Of a stretch of DNA of 37,379 bases, positions 1 through 10,751 are shown piece by piece. The notes under the pieces were generated by a model, which was given only the letters and a program-made list of their open reading frames with translations, had not been told where the DNA came from and did not search any database. Numbering within the stretch: the first letter of the stretch is position 1; each line of letters opens with the position of its first letter. A program made the position numbers and the translations under genes. The DNA is from Scedosporium boydii (Eukaryota; Ascomycota; Sordariomycetes; Microascales; Microascaceae). Where the stretch lies: NCBI GenBank assembly GCA_002221725.1, contig NJFT01000312.1, positions 1-37,379 on the forward strand. The letters are read 5' to 3'.

Positions 1-1052
1 CCCCCCCAACCCAAAAAAAAAAAAAAAAGAAAAAAAAAATCTAAGGCAGCTCGCAGATGTCTTGAGCGAGGCATCGCTGCGGTCATCTAATACGCCGTCG
101 GAGTTTTCGCGGCCCGGAGTCGTGTCTGGTGTTACCCGCCTGTTCGTTGGCATGAATGTGGAGTGGCCAGAAGTATCATCATGCGTCGGTTGGATACGGC
201 TCACCCCCAACATAGTCGCGTATTGCCAGCGAACTCGGCCCCCCTTGCTGTTGCATCCTTGGTGACGAAGAACCAATCGTCCCACCATGCAGGAAGCTCG
301 GGAGTCTCTCATCCCACCACAGCCGCAGCCACGGGAACACGCGTCACGTCACGCGGTGAGATTTTGTTGTCCGATATATGAAGGCCCTTTTCAGTGAGTA
401 GCTTCAGAGAAGAGCAGATTCTATTCCACTCGAACTAACTAAAAAAAAACTAGCCATACGTGCACGGCTGGGTACCTACTCTCAATCGTGTTCCTGAAGC
501 TCACACAAGTCTGATTTCAGGAGCTATTATTTATATCGATTAAACTCGAAGAAACCTAAACCAGTCGTACGCAATGAAAAAGTGTTGAGGGAGCTTTAGC
601 GAGTCACCGCTATTTGTCTGGTTATCGGGACCTTCAGCAAGGCCGATAAAATAGACCCGAGAATCGTTTGTCGGGAAAGACCAGGTCACCCGAGTGTGTA
701 GTTCAAAGAAAGTGAGAAGCCCAGCCTTGTGGAGCCTTTATGACATTCGCTGTACGGCGGGCCTCTACCTAAATGCACCAGGCAGTAAATCTCCCGCAAA
801 TAGTCTCCGAAAGCATCGCAAACACCGATCCATTCACTATAAATACTTATACTAGACTCCTTACCTTGTTAAAGGCTTTTAGCTATTATACCCTACCTAT
901 TATTCGCGAACACGATGAAACTACTCGGTAGATAGGAAATTACTATACGTGTTGCTATGCGCAGTAGTGGCGAAGAACTTCAGCTGTTCAGGATTAAATG
1001 ACGAACTTCCGATGATACCCTATTAGCAGAGAGACAGAAACAGCCCTGTAAT
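1..1052. other. Intergenic, no gene recognised; A-rich start
   Basis: The first 40 bases are a C7 run followed by an almost pure A tract (about positions 12-38, one G inside). Two overlapping short open frames lie at 62-381, but neither has a recognisable domain or a supporting splice pattern. Positions 820-960 are AT-rich. I see no RNA gene or complete repeat unit here. The stretch from about 980 to 1052 is the 3' flank of the ankyrin gene. Confidence 0.6.
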
Positions 1053-1270
1053 TCAACCACCACCGTCACCTCCTGCTCCGTCTCCGCCACAGCCATCTCC
1101 TCCATCTCCCCCGGCCCCATCACCACCACCGCCATCCCCACCATCCCCGCCATCCCCGCCATAGCCTCCACTACCATCGCCGTCACCACCAGCACCACCG
1201 CTCCCACCCCCATCACCCTCATAGCCTCCTCCTCCCGACCAACCGCCGGAAGTGCCTCCATACCGCCCAC
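1053..1270. repeat. Imperfect GGN/GAY minisatellite encoding the Gly/Asp tail
   Basis: On the minus strand this stretch is a run of GGY/GGN and GAY codons arranged in imperfect 9-15 base units; on the plus strand it reads as repeated CCRCC and CCATCCCC words. It encodes the Gly/Asp-rich tail of the ankyrin protein. The unit length is irregular, so it is a degenerate minisatellite and not a clean tandem array. A 96-residue frame in another phase across it is a shadow. Confidence 0.7.
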
Positions 1271-3620
1271 TGCTATAGTAACCTCCTGGTAGCCGAGATG
1301 ATGAAGACCTTGCCCTCGCTACGACGCGTGGGACGTACGGCTCGTCCCAATCTCCTCCCCGTGAATTCCAACCGTCTGTAGGTCCCCGTCGGCCTGGTGC
1401 TTGAGAAATTCTAGATAATGTTTCTTTAAGCTTATTGTTCCCAGTTGAAGAGGACGGTGATGACGTTGTGACGTTTTGGACCGACTTCCTGGGCGGAGGC
1501 GTAAATTGATCTGGAAGCAATTCAAAAGGCTTGAGACCGGAAGTCAGATAAGTTTTGAAGGTAGGGGAGTCGGGCCCAGTCGCTTCCCGGCTAAGTTCCT
1601 GCCACTCGTGCTGAAAGAGGCGAACTAGAATGTCTTTTCGGATTCCCCCTTGTTTGCCTGCGCCGGTTCCATTTCCGGGCCGTCTCTCATGGTGTGAGAC
1701 CGCCCTCCATTGGCGTAGTGATGACCAATATGACCAAGTTTTCAGAATGCTGAACGTCGCGCCCTTATCCAGAAGATTGGAGACGCAGGATGCGTACCCG
1801 TTCTGGGCCGCATATTCGAGCGGGGTGCGACCCTGACTGTCTTTGGCGTTAACGTTCGGTATTCTCTCGATGATGGCTGCCCATGGGAACCTCTCCCGAT
1901 ACCACGATACTGGAAGCTTTAAAATAGCATGTAGAAGGGAGTCCTCATTGTTAGGTTGGGCCCAGAGATCCTGACCTCGAGACGCGAAACTCTCGATCAC
2001 ACTCTCCAGTGCACTCCATTGATTGAATCGGCCGACCAGCCTTAGGATTGTTGACGACTGTACGCCTGGGCCTGTCATCAATGCAGCAAGGGTATCGTCT
2101 CTCCTAGCGAGTGAGAGAAGTGAGTCTAACTGCGTGTCCGTGATCTCTGTGACCGCAGTACTATTCACGAGTCTACGGAGGAGACTAGCGTTGTTAGATT
2201 TGCAGGCGACGCGGAGCGGGGTGGATTCTTCGTTGTCTGCTATGCTTGGATTCGCGCCTAAAACGAGGAGACAGTCGATGGTTGACAGGTCCGATGGGCG
2301 GTCAGACGAGTTTTTGGACGTCGCGTTGAGGCAGGCAACTAACAGCGGCGTGCGTCCAGAACCGTCCAGAGCATCAACGTTAGATCCTAGAGAAACAAGT
2401 TCCTGGATGACCTTTCCAGCATTCCTAGCACCGCATCGAGCGACGAAATGCAGTGGAGTTTGCCCGTCATGTAGAGAGTACGGTGCCAAGAATTCATTAT
2501 GCTCCGTCTGTGACGGACTGGGGCATAGAAGACGCAGTATCTCGACATCCAAGTCATCGTACTGCCTCGGAGTTCGATCGGCGATGGCTAAGTTGAGCAA
2601 TACGTCGGCTGGCAGTTGGTCTGATCTGACCAGAGTTCGTGTCCTACTTCTACCGTATGAGGCATATGGCTCTTTACGTGAAAGGCGCTCCCTCATTCTT
2701 TCGGAGGGAACCTGACTCCTGCGGCGCGTCTGGCCCCCTTCACACAATCCGTGATTGCCCGATTCGTTGGAGCTGTCATGTCCGCGCACGTTTGCCCCAG
2801 CTTCCAGAAGTAGACGGACGGCCTGAGTCGACCGGGCCGCAATGGCACAATTTAAGGGTAAGACGTATCGAGGCCGGTAGCCGTCCGGGCGGAACCTGCC
2901 CACCCAAGAATCCGGATGTCGTTCTGAGAAATCCAGCCGACAAGCATTCGGATCGACATACCCAGTCCCTAAGATCCTGGCGACCAGGTCCAACTCTTGA
3001 CTGAATATCGCATGACATAGCCACCCTGGTAAGGCGGCCTCCGCATCAGGGCCTTTCAATAGGGCCTCAAGGAGGACGTCGACTACTTCAAATTGTTTAT
3101 AGGCGACGGCAACGTGGAATGCCGTTGGGCCGTACGGTCCGTCGTCTATCTCAGCGTTAGCGCCGACACCACGGGCGAGAAAGTGACGGGCACTGCTTGG
3201 GAATCCCCATCGCGCCGCGTGCCGCAACCCCTCACGGCCTAGGCTTTCCGACCAGAGGCATTTGAGCAAGCTGTGCTGGGATTTCCGGTATCGGCGGCGG
3301 CGAATTTCTGGCTGTGATCTCAGGCTGTAAGGTGAATGTCGCGATTCCGGCCAGCTGAGGTGTGTATATCGTTCCGGCTGTGGATTCTCCGGTTGGGCCG
3401 GTCTGACTGTACTCCGCAGGGGAAGCGCATTCTTATGTCGATCAAGGTGTATTTCCTTCCAGACTTCTACATCCGACCACCATGGCACTGACAGTCTAGC
3501 AGCCTGGCTTCGATGCCGGTGACGGTAGTGAGAACTAGGCATCGTCGGAAGTATTGCCGAGGGGCGATAGGGAGGCATCGTGACCTTCTCCGCAGCTATT
3601 GCTGTGCGTTGAGGGATCAT
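1053..3620 (-). CDS. Ankyrin-repeat protein with Gly/Asp-rich C-terminal tail
   Basis: Single open frame of 855 residues starting at an ATG (MIPQRTAIAAE) and ending in TGA. The first 125 residues are basic and low in recognisable structure. Ankyrin-like units follow at about residues 130-280 (for example LPLNCAIAARSTQAVRLLLEAG) and 335-485 (DGQTPLHFVARCG, GRTPLLVACLNA, LLVLGANPSIAD, STPLRVACKSNN). Another lies at about 560-625 (GRTPLEYAAQNGYASCVSNL). The last 70 or so residues are almost only Gly with Asp, Ser and Tyr. Ankyrin arrays bind proteins; there is no catalytic domain, so partner and location are unknown. No intron is needed to keep the frame. The long plus-strand frame at 2023-2715 is its antisense shadow. 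The ankyrin assignment is firm; the exact N-terminus is less so. Confidence 0.85.
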   Translation of the reverse strand: MIPQRTAIAAEKVTMPPYRPSAILPTMPSSHYRHRHRSQAARLSVPWWSDVEVWKEIHLDRHKNALPLRSTVRPAQPENPQPERYTHLSWPESRHSPYSLRSQPEIRRRRYRKSQHSLLKCLWSESLGREGLRHAARWGFPSSARHFLARGVGANAEIDDGPYGPTAFHVAVAYKQFEVVDVLLEALLKGPDAEAALPGWLCHAIFSQELDLVARILGTGYVDPNACRLDFSERHPDSWVGRFRPDGYRPRYVLPLNCAIAARSTQAVRLLLEAGANVRGHDSSNESGNHGLCEGGQTRRRSQVPSERMRERLSRKEPYASYGRSRTRTLVRSDQLPADVLLNLAIADRTPRQYDDLDVEILRLLCPSPSQTEHNEFLAPYSLHDGQTPLHFVARCGARNAGKVIQELVSLGSNVDALDGSGRTPLLVACLNATSKNSSDRPSDLSTIDCLLVLGANPSIADNEESTPLRVACKSNNASLLRRLVNSTAVTEITDTQLDSLLSLARRDDTLAALMTGPGVQSSTILRLVGRFNQWSALESVIESFASRGQDLWAQPNNEDSLLHAILKLPVSWYRERFPWAAIIERIPNVNAKDSQGRTPLEYAAQNGYASCVSNLLDKGATFSILKTWSYWSSLRQWRAVSHHERRPGNGTGAGKQGGIRKDILVRLFQHEWQELSREATGPDSPTFKTYLTSGLKPFELLPDQFTPPPRKSVQNVTTSSPSSSTGNNKLKETLSRISQAPGRRGPTDGWNSRGGDWDEPYVPRVVARARSSSSRLPGGYYSSGRYGGTSGGWSGGGGYEGDGGGSGGAGGDGDGSGGYGGDGGDGGDGGGGDGAGGDGGDGCGGDGAGGDGGG

Positions 3621-4529
3621 ATTCTCAGCCGCACCAGACGACTTGACTGAGCAAGAGCTATCTCGGCCAATTACATTTCAGTCATGACATTGCCCCTCAG
3701 CTCAGATCGCTGCTGTTCAATCACGAGGCCCAGATAATTTTCAACTGAAGGGCGCGTCCAATTTAGTCCTATTTCTCCATTTTATATCTATTGCGGTAGG
3801 CTGCACTGGTCCTGCTCAATGGGCCAGTAGCGCTTCCCGATACGCTTTAAAACGTCCATTCACAATCTCATCGAATCCTGGCAGACGTGATCCTCGGGGT
3901 TAACCGGTTCACCACTACTAAGGAACTACTAGAACTCGACAGTCGTATTGCATTTCGGAAAACTGTTTCTTACACGACGTCTACTGAGCAAAGCAACGCA
4001 AAATACTTTGTATATTAAGGAATCGACGATCTCACCTGGACATACTGACTATCATAGAATTATATGGCGGATAAAGCAGTTTAGTTGGTTGATTTCCGGA
4101 AGACTGAAATGATATTGTGTTGGAAAAGCCGGTCCGGGACGGGGTACGACCCAAAGGTGTATCTCGGGGGAACTGGTCGGTTCCGGGTTATGGCTCGAAA
4201 ATTCAGGGAGCACTGGGGAGAAGGTGCTTGCTATAAGCGTGTTTGCACGCTCTAGAGGAGGGTGTAACAGGACGCGCATGGAAGAGGGCCGAAATCCTCG
4301 CCCAGCACAACATTCCACCCGTCCTCGGCTTGCGTGTCGTCAATTCAACTCTTCTCCATTGAAAGACAAGAAATACAAGTCAAATCGCTAAACACTACGA
4401 CAAAAAAAGCAACCTGGGCAATCCAACAAATAAGCGTAAACTACCCAAACCTCCAGCCGAAACTTAAAACATCCGCAACACCAAGAATTCTCATGGGCTG
4501 AAACCTGTGATACAGTAACTGCAGTTCCA
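3621..4529. other. Intergenic between ankyrin gene and secreted membrane-protein gene
   Basis: This is the 5' flank of the ankyrin gene and the 3' flank of the next minus-strand gene. An 88-codon frame at 4052-4318 has no domain and no splice support. No RNA gene or repeat is visible. Confidence 0.5.
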
Positions 4530-6604
4530 CTATTCGGCTCTCCCGACCGCAGCTTGACTGTTCGACTTGGAAAGATGTGAGCCGGAATCGTATGGCTCTG
4601 ACCGTAACGGTCCGGCGTGAGCCAAGGCATCGCCGGTCTGCACCGGCGCGTACTTTTTCCTCTTCATGAAGAATCTGTCCGAGGGTTAGCAATCTTCGTC
4701 AGGCAAAGTATTCGGGTCAAAACGGGAAGGTCGGGAGCATACACAAGGCCAACAACGATAGCGATTAGGGCCGGCACACCCAGTCCAATGCTGACACCGA
4801 GGATGACGCGGTTTGGTACTCCGCCTGTCTTATCATTAACGAAATCTGATAAGGTACTGTCATTACCATCATCATTGTCCTTTGGCTCTGCAGTTTCTGT
4901 TGGCGGAGGAGGCACGTAGGATACAGGACTCCCAGAAGTTGCGGGTAACTTCTGAACACCGCTGCCAAAGGGAACGACACTAGATATGGTACTCAGAACC
5001 GATTGGGGGAAGGTCGGATCAGCGTCAGATGGTACGACGGTAACGTGCGTCTTGGTGGTCGTAAACTTAGACGTTGTCTGAAGGGAGGCGGGGCAAGCCA
5101 TAAGTTCCTGCGATAAGCAGGCAACACCTGTGTAGACGACCGTTGTCGTGAGGGTGGTGGTTTTGAGTTCTTCACCACTCTCTGCCCTAGCCTCGACCGC
5201 CTTCGTGGCAGTAACCGTCGACGCCGACGTGGTTACAGGGCTACTCTTCTGGATGGCACACCCATTCGACAAAGTAGTGTAGAAGATGGGAATTTTGGTC
5301 TCCGGTACGGGACCCCAGGTATGTTCCCGCCAGGCCACCGAGGCGCCAGCGCGAGCGCCGAGGGCGAGCTGGTACGTTTCCTCCACCCGAAGGCGGCAGT
5401 CCTCCTCGGCATCACCGATGGATGCTGTGACATTGGTGACGAACTCGGCGACGTTGGCATGGACGCCGACTTCCACACCAGCACTAGCCCCGAATCCGGG
5501 AGGACCGGGAGTCGCGACTTCAAATCCTGTACGAACTCCGACGCGGAGGATGGCATTGAATACGACGCCGGCGCTTTCAACAGTGACGGGAAGGAATTCG
5601 AATTGTCCGCCGTTCCTGGAGCAACCAAAAATTAGCGGCCTACGCCCATAGCTGGGAAGAGGAGCTGCAACTTACAAGGTGATCTTCGAAACGTCGTCGG
5701 AGAACAGAGAAATGTCTATCGTCACACCTTCATCGAGTTTAAGGTGGAAGCCCGTGCTTATGTCAATCTCACCATTGACGCTAAGGATGAGGTCGATGGA
5801 CAAGACGACGCCAATCATCAAATCCTTGCCAACTGAAAGTCCAATCGGTGTATTGGAAGTATACAAATTGAGGTTGTAGGTAGCGCTGGAGGAAAGCACG
5901 GTGTCGATAAGCATATAGAGCTCCATATCTTCGAACTTAAACTGCAACCGAAATTCTGGAATCTCGGGCACATCAACATTGAAATTGAACTTCGCGGGCG
6001 GGAGGTCAAAGTCGTCGAGGTCGAACCCGTCGGCCAACTTTGTCCCTACGTCAGGGACGTAGTCAATTATGTAGTCGACGACCTGGCCTCCGAGCTGGCC
6101 CACCTCGTTGATAACGTCGCTGCTGAAGTTTTTGAGCGCCTGGCCCGCATCAAAATTGCCGTCGATGGTGAACTTGGAGCTAGCCTTCCCCTTGATGTAG
6201 CATGTCGTGCAGACAATCTCGATGGAGTTTTCAATGGTGGCTTTCTGGCCTACTTCCGTCTCGCTAATAGAAGGAACAGAGTTAGCTTTGTCTCTGGCTC
6301 AAATGTGGTCTGGTGGCAATCACAGCCATTGAAAAACATACTGAGGGTATGCAAACAGGACAGCGTCCACCCAGCTCTTGTCGAACACGGTGCTGTTACT
6401 TTCCTGTTCGATTTGCCTTCCAGTGAGCCTTGCGGCGGAAACGGCGCGCCGGATGGCGTGGTAAACAGCTTCATTGGACTTTATTGCGTCTCGAGGTCTG
6501 ACCGAGGCAAGGTCAACATCTCGGGAGGGAGGTGCAATAATGGCACCGAGAGCCAACGCCCAAAATAGGGCACTGAGGAGAAAAAAAAGCTGCTTCATGT
6601 TCAT
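4530..6604 (-). CDS. Secreted type-I membrane protein, uncharacterised ascomycete family (four exons)
   Basis: I join four exons on the minus strand: 6604-6342, 6263-5676, 5615-4743 and 4674-4530. The introns are 78, 60 and 68 bp with donors GTATGT, GTAAGT and GTATGC and acceptors TAG, CAG and CAG, and the frame is continuous for 622 residues. The N-terminus (MNMKQLFFLLSALFWALALGA) is a clear signal peptide; the second Met two codons on is an equally good start. The middle is a long predicted-lumenal region with alternating hydrophobic segments and a Thr/Ser-rich stretch. Near residues 553-577 is one membrane helix (GVSIGLGVPALIAIVVG...) followed by a basic stop-transfer (MKRKK) and a tail of about 40 residues. 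This layout resembles fungal cell-surface sensor or wall proteins, but I recognise no catalytic domain. The last exon restores the stop-transfer that a read-through frame would lose. Confidence 0.8.
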
Positions 6605-8303
6605 TGAATTCTGAAAGAGTTTAATGTTGAAGCAGCGAATAGCTGCCGTAGTCAAGGGGAATTGAAGCCACAGGTTTTGCAATTGCGACCGGATCGTCTG
6701 TGACGGAACCTGCGTAGTATTTGTATGGGAAATGGTTGATTCTCCCAACATCCCTTCGCGATCCTACCATTCATCCCGATGCAACATGATCCCCGCTCCA
6801 TGTTTGCGATATTGATCCTACCTGCAGCCTACATGCATGTTGGGCCTATTTTTGGCCCGTCACCGACCATCAGGGGCTCCTCATGTGTGGCGGAGCAGGA
6901 GACCCCCCCCACAGCCTTGCATCCCTGAAGTGTTGGTTCATTTCGGGTGTTTCAGCGGCGACCGTTCTGTCGGTACGGATCCCATCGACGATTTTTTTTT
7001 TGGAACTGGTGAGCCGGTAGTTGGTAGAAAGGTGGACAACTACTAATATATTCGACCTCGATGCCCTTATCTTACTGTGGCCGTTCTTTTTTCTGGTCGT
7101 CTTTGATCTCCGCTTGAACAAGAGGTGGTAAAACGCCAAGACGCAGGATTTGGGGATCGTCAACCACAAGGATCTGCCAAACATCCTTTGACCAGGATAG
7201 AGTGCAGGCTGTGTAGCGAAGGGCCGAGCCTGGCCTATGGCACTTCGATGAACCACTGTACGCCCCAGCCTCAATATCCCGTACGTTCAGGCCACAGTGG
7301 AGATACATCGCACCGATATCAGGTTGAATCATTGTTGCATATTATCAGCCCCAAGCCCAAGTAATGATCATCCTGTTGCCGGGCCTCTGAACGTGAGAAA
7401 TCCTCATTCCGACGCAGCAATGGCCACGTGGGAATTCGCCATTCTGGACCTTACGACCATACAATGGGAGAGCCTTGCCAGCATCGATGCTCAATGGACT
7501 TTATGGAGAAGCGTGGCCAAAGCCCGGGGAGTCAACCCCACAGTCAGCGAGCGAGAAGTTGTACCACACTATCCCACTCACCTCTGTTAATATCTTCTAT
7601 CCCCTTCTCAGCTTCTGTGCCACTATCGGCAGCATCAATAGACCTACTTAACCGCGGCTTTAGCCTTCACTCGCGCAGTTTACACAGTCTTCACAAACCA
7701 CCAAATCTTATTGACCACTCCCAATATCTGTACCGGGCGGCTAGAAAGAAAATGCGGGCCCGCACGCAAAGATAGTGCGGACGACAAAGGGAGAGCGGTA
7801 GCGATGGAGTTGATTTCTTTGCGGTCGGGTCAGCAGACTACTACTCGGCCCTCTGATTGGTGTCTTTTGGTCAAATCTTGGACTCTCCCAGAGGCCGTTC
7901 GCGCCGTTTCATGCCGTTTCCCGTCTTTCTTTTCCCTCTGCCATAGTAATGAAGGGGGCGGGGGCAGTGGGGTTGGTGTAACACAACAGAACTGCGGGAA
8001 CACGAAGGGAGCATGAATTAGTACTGATGGGCGTAGCTTAGCCAGGAGGGATTGGTTCTTGCGGCCCGACGGGCAGCGTTGTCTCAGAACGCAGAGTGAA
8101 CTCGGGACACGGGACGTGGGTGGCAGATAAAACCCGCTCGCATTGTGGACGTGGCGGAGTCGAGTTGGTATATGCATAGGAATCAGAGTGGCGGAGCCAG
8201 GGTTCAAAATACTTCCCCCCATGCCCGCCACCATCATCCGTTTTCTGGCGTTGTGTACCGAGGACTTCGTGAAATTTCTTGCGCAGCCGACTCATGAGCA
8301 AAG
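6605..8303. other. Divergent intergenic region (secreted protein / HET gene)
   Basis: A 1.7 kb spacer between divergently transcribed genes, so it must hold both promoters. Several short overlapping frames exist on both strands (for example 7297-7590 and 7830-8237), but none has a recognisable domain. There is a CACGTG word in GCCACGTGGG near 7424 and a run of eight or nine T near 6992. No clear TATA box was found just upstream of either start. Confidence 0.5.
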
Positions 8304-10472
8304 ATGGCGTTCCCTGGCCAAGAGACCCTACACCGGTGCGACCAGTGCCGGAATTTCGTCATACAAACGAAAGATCACCTCGCCCGAAGCGAGAAGGAGA
8401 TCGCAAACTACTTTTCCGAGTTAACAGGAAAACCCCACCTCTTCAGTCGAGGTTGGAGGATGGCACATACGGCAGCAGTGTACGAGGAAGAGTCCCTCAT
8501 CACGAACTCCAGGATGCAATTGGCGTCCGAGAAGGGCTGCGTGCTAGCCCAAACTGTCCTTGGATATGCCGAAGAGGCTCTGGAACTGCGAGGCCGATCA
8601 TTTCTTCTTGGGATTTCAATGACTGCTTACCCCGCCTATACTCGAAGGCTTGTCTTCGGGGCTTATTACACCGCCGAAGATCGAGAACGGCCTAACGGCA
8701 GCCCCGACGAAGGACCCCAGGAAGTAGACCCGCCGTCCGTATGCTTCGTTGGATTTAGAGGCACAGGCAGAGGCTATTGGCCAATGGTCACCAGAGGTGA
8801 GGGCTTCCTTTCGGTTCGTCCGAAGAGGGACGGTCTTCAGTGCAAGCGCTAATAGCAGCTTCAAATATCAGATCAAAAGGAGTTGCACGCGGTCGCCAAC
8901 CTTGACGTTAACCTCGAGCCAGGTTCGGAGGAAACGTATGCCCTGGCCCGAGCATGGTTATCCCGTTGCCTTGACAAGCATGAATTATGCACCAAGCCAG
9001 ATCCTGCCTATATGCCGAGGAGGATGATACATGTCGACTACATCGACAGCACATACCGACTAAAACTCGTGCATCCTACTTCTAATAGACAAGCCTTACC
9101 TTATGCTGCTTTAGCCGACGCCCAGGGAACAGAAAATACCCTTCGACTCCTCTCGAGTAACATTGAGCAACTTGGCGGGGGAATGGACCTTAGCGATCTT
9201 CCCCCCATGGTCCAAGATGTAGTCATCGTGGCCCAGAAACTGGGCCTCTCTTACATCTGGGCTGGGCTACTGTGCATTATACAAGATGATGAGGTGGATT
9301 GGCGTGCCAACATAGCCGAGCTCGAAAGAATCTACGACAATGCCACAGTCACAATCTTGACCAGCCGCCCGACACGCACCGAGTACGGGTTCTTATGCCG
9401 CCGTGAACTGGAGTTAAATGAACCCGTGCCACCAGTCTTCAAGATCCAGTGCTCGTTGAGCGAAGGAGTTACTGGTGATATGATTCTTGCGCCCCAGGTG
9501 CATTTGGTTTGGGAAGGCCATAAGAGTGCGTGGCAGTTTGCTGAGGAACAGTTCGCACGACGCAGGCTCAACTACGGCGCGCTCATGACGACATGGGAGT
9601 GCGATAATGATTCGAAATTTTCATCCTCCGAGTTTACCGATGGCTTCGTAACCGACGGGAAACGTTCGATACGGCAAGTCCTGGGACATTGGGAGTCACT
9701 CATCAGTAAATTTTCACAGTATAGTATCGCGGTCCCTAAGCAGCGGGCTGCCTTGCTCACGGCCATCGCTAGGTATTACTGTAGGCTCAATGATAAGAAC
9801 GGGCCTCCAGCTGACGAATGTTTGGCCGGCTTATGGAAGTCGGAACTGCCGGGTGCGCTGCTCTGGAGGAGGACAGATGAGGCTCTTGAGCCCGTCGAGT
9901 ATCCTAATCCACCCCTCGCACCCTCATGGTCTTGGTTGGCACCGAATGCAAAGATCTCGTCCTGGAGAGTGCCCTCGCATTTCATTGACGAGTCCTTCGC
10001 CGTCATCGACTGCCGTATTCAGCTGGTTCATGACGACTTGCCATGGGGTCCTGTCAAGTCCGGCGAGCTGAGGGTGAGAGGATTCACTTCAAATGCGACT
10101 TGGCACCATGAGCATCGCGGGCCATCTCCCTTTTCCAACGTGGTGGTGTTTGGTGACGGGGAGAATATTTCTGACTCGGAAAAGAAATTGAACATACAAT
10201 TTTATAACGACTGCACGCCAGAGGAATTCGTTATTCAGAACCCGGAAGGCCCGTACTTAGACCCCGCAGTTAGAGTTCCAATCGTACTACTCCTCGTGGC
10301 GAACTACGACGGGGGGTTTAAGGGTTACCTTGAAGGCCTAGCCCTCAGGCCAGTAGAAGATGGTCGCTGGAAGAGAGTTGGGTACTTCTGTATCGGAGAC
10401 AAGCTGGAGAACTGCACAGTCACTGTGAGCAGGTTCTTCCACGGTGGTGCCCAGGAATTTACTATTATCTAG
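8304..10472 (+). CDS. HET-domain (heterokaryon incompatibility) protein, divergent; two exons
   Basis: Exon 1 is 8304-8796 and exon 2 is 8872-10472. The 75 bp intron has donor GTGAGG, a CTAAT branch-like word at 8848-8852 and acceptor TATCAG; joining gives 697 residues. Exon 1 carries the N-terminal module usual for the family (CDQC pair, then EKGCVLAQTVLGYA). The HET domain spans roughly residues 240-340: the PYAAL strand, LPPMVQDVVIVAQKLGLSYIW, LLCIIQDDEVDW and IYDNATVTI. The C-terminal part has the common late motif AGLWKSELPGALLW and APSWSW. HET proteins act in the cytosol in non-self recognition and can trigger cell death when activated; targets here are unknown. Oddly, the canonical SYCWG element is replaced by ADAQG and the usual WVDALCI reads WAGLLCI. 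No ATG opens exon 2, which supports the upstream exon. Confidence 0.85.
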
Positions 10473-10751
10473 ACCTGACATGAACTCGGAAGAGGCGAGA
10501 TGGCGCTCGGAACAGGGGAAAGATAACGGTTAGCCGATTCAATGGGCAGGCGAGCCACCGCAGGACCTGGTTTGATTGTTCGTTTGTCACAAAGAGCCAT
10601 CTCGATCAGAGATAGATTATGTTTAGATAGCGGAACAGAACACCCACACTAGAGTCTAAGTAATGCAAAGATCGACAAGAAATACTCTATAAGAAATATT
10701 TAAGTGTGTAGTAAACGTTCGATACATGCAATGGAAGGAAGAACGCATTTT

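Noticed and set aside
2023..2715. 230-codon plus-strand frame
   Set aside because: Lies antisense inside the ankyrin-repeat gene, shows no domain, and is explained as a shadow of that coding sequence.
8853..8858. TAGCAG as acceptor for the HET intron
   Set aside because: Using it with the GTGAGG donor at 8797 breaks the frame; TATCAG at 8871 keeps it and has a branch-like word about 20 bases upstream.
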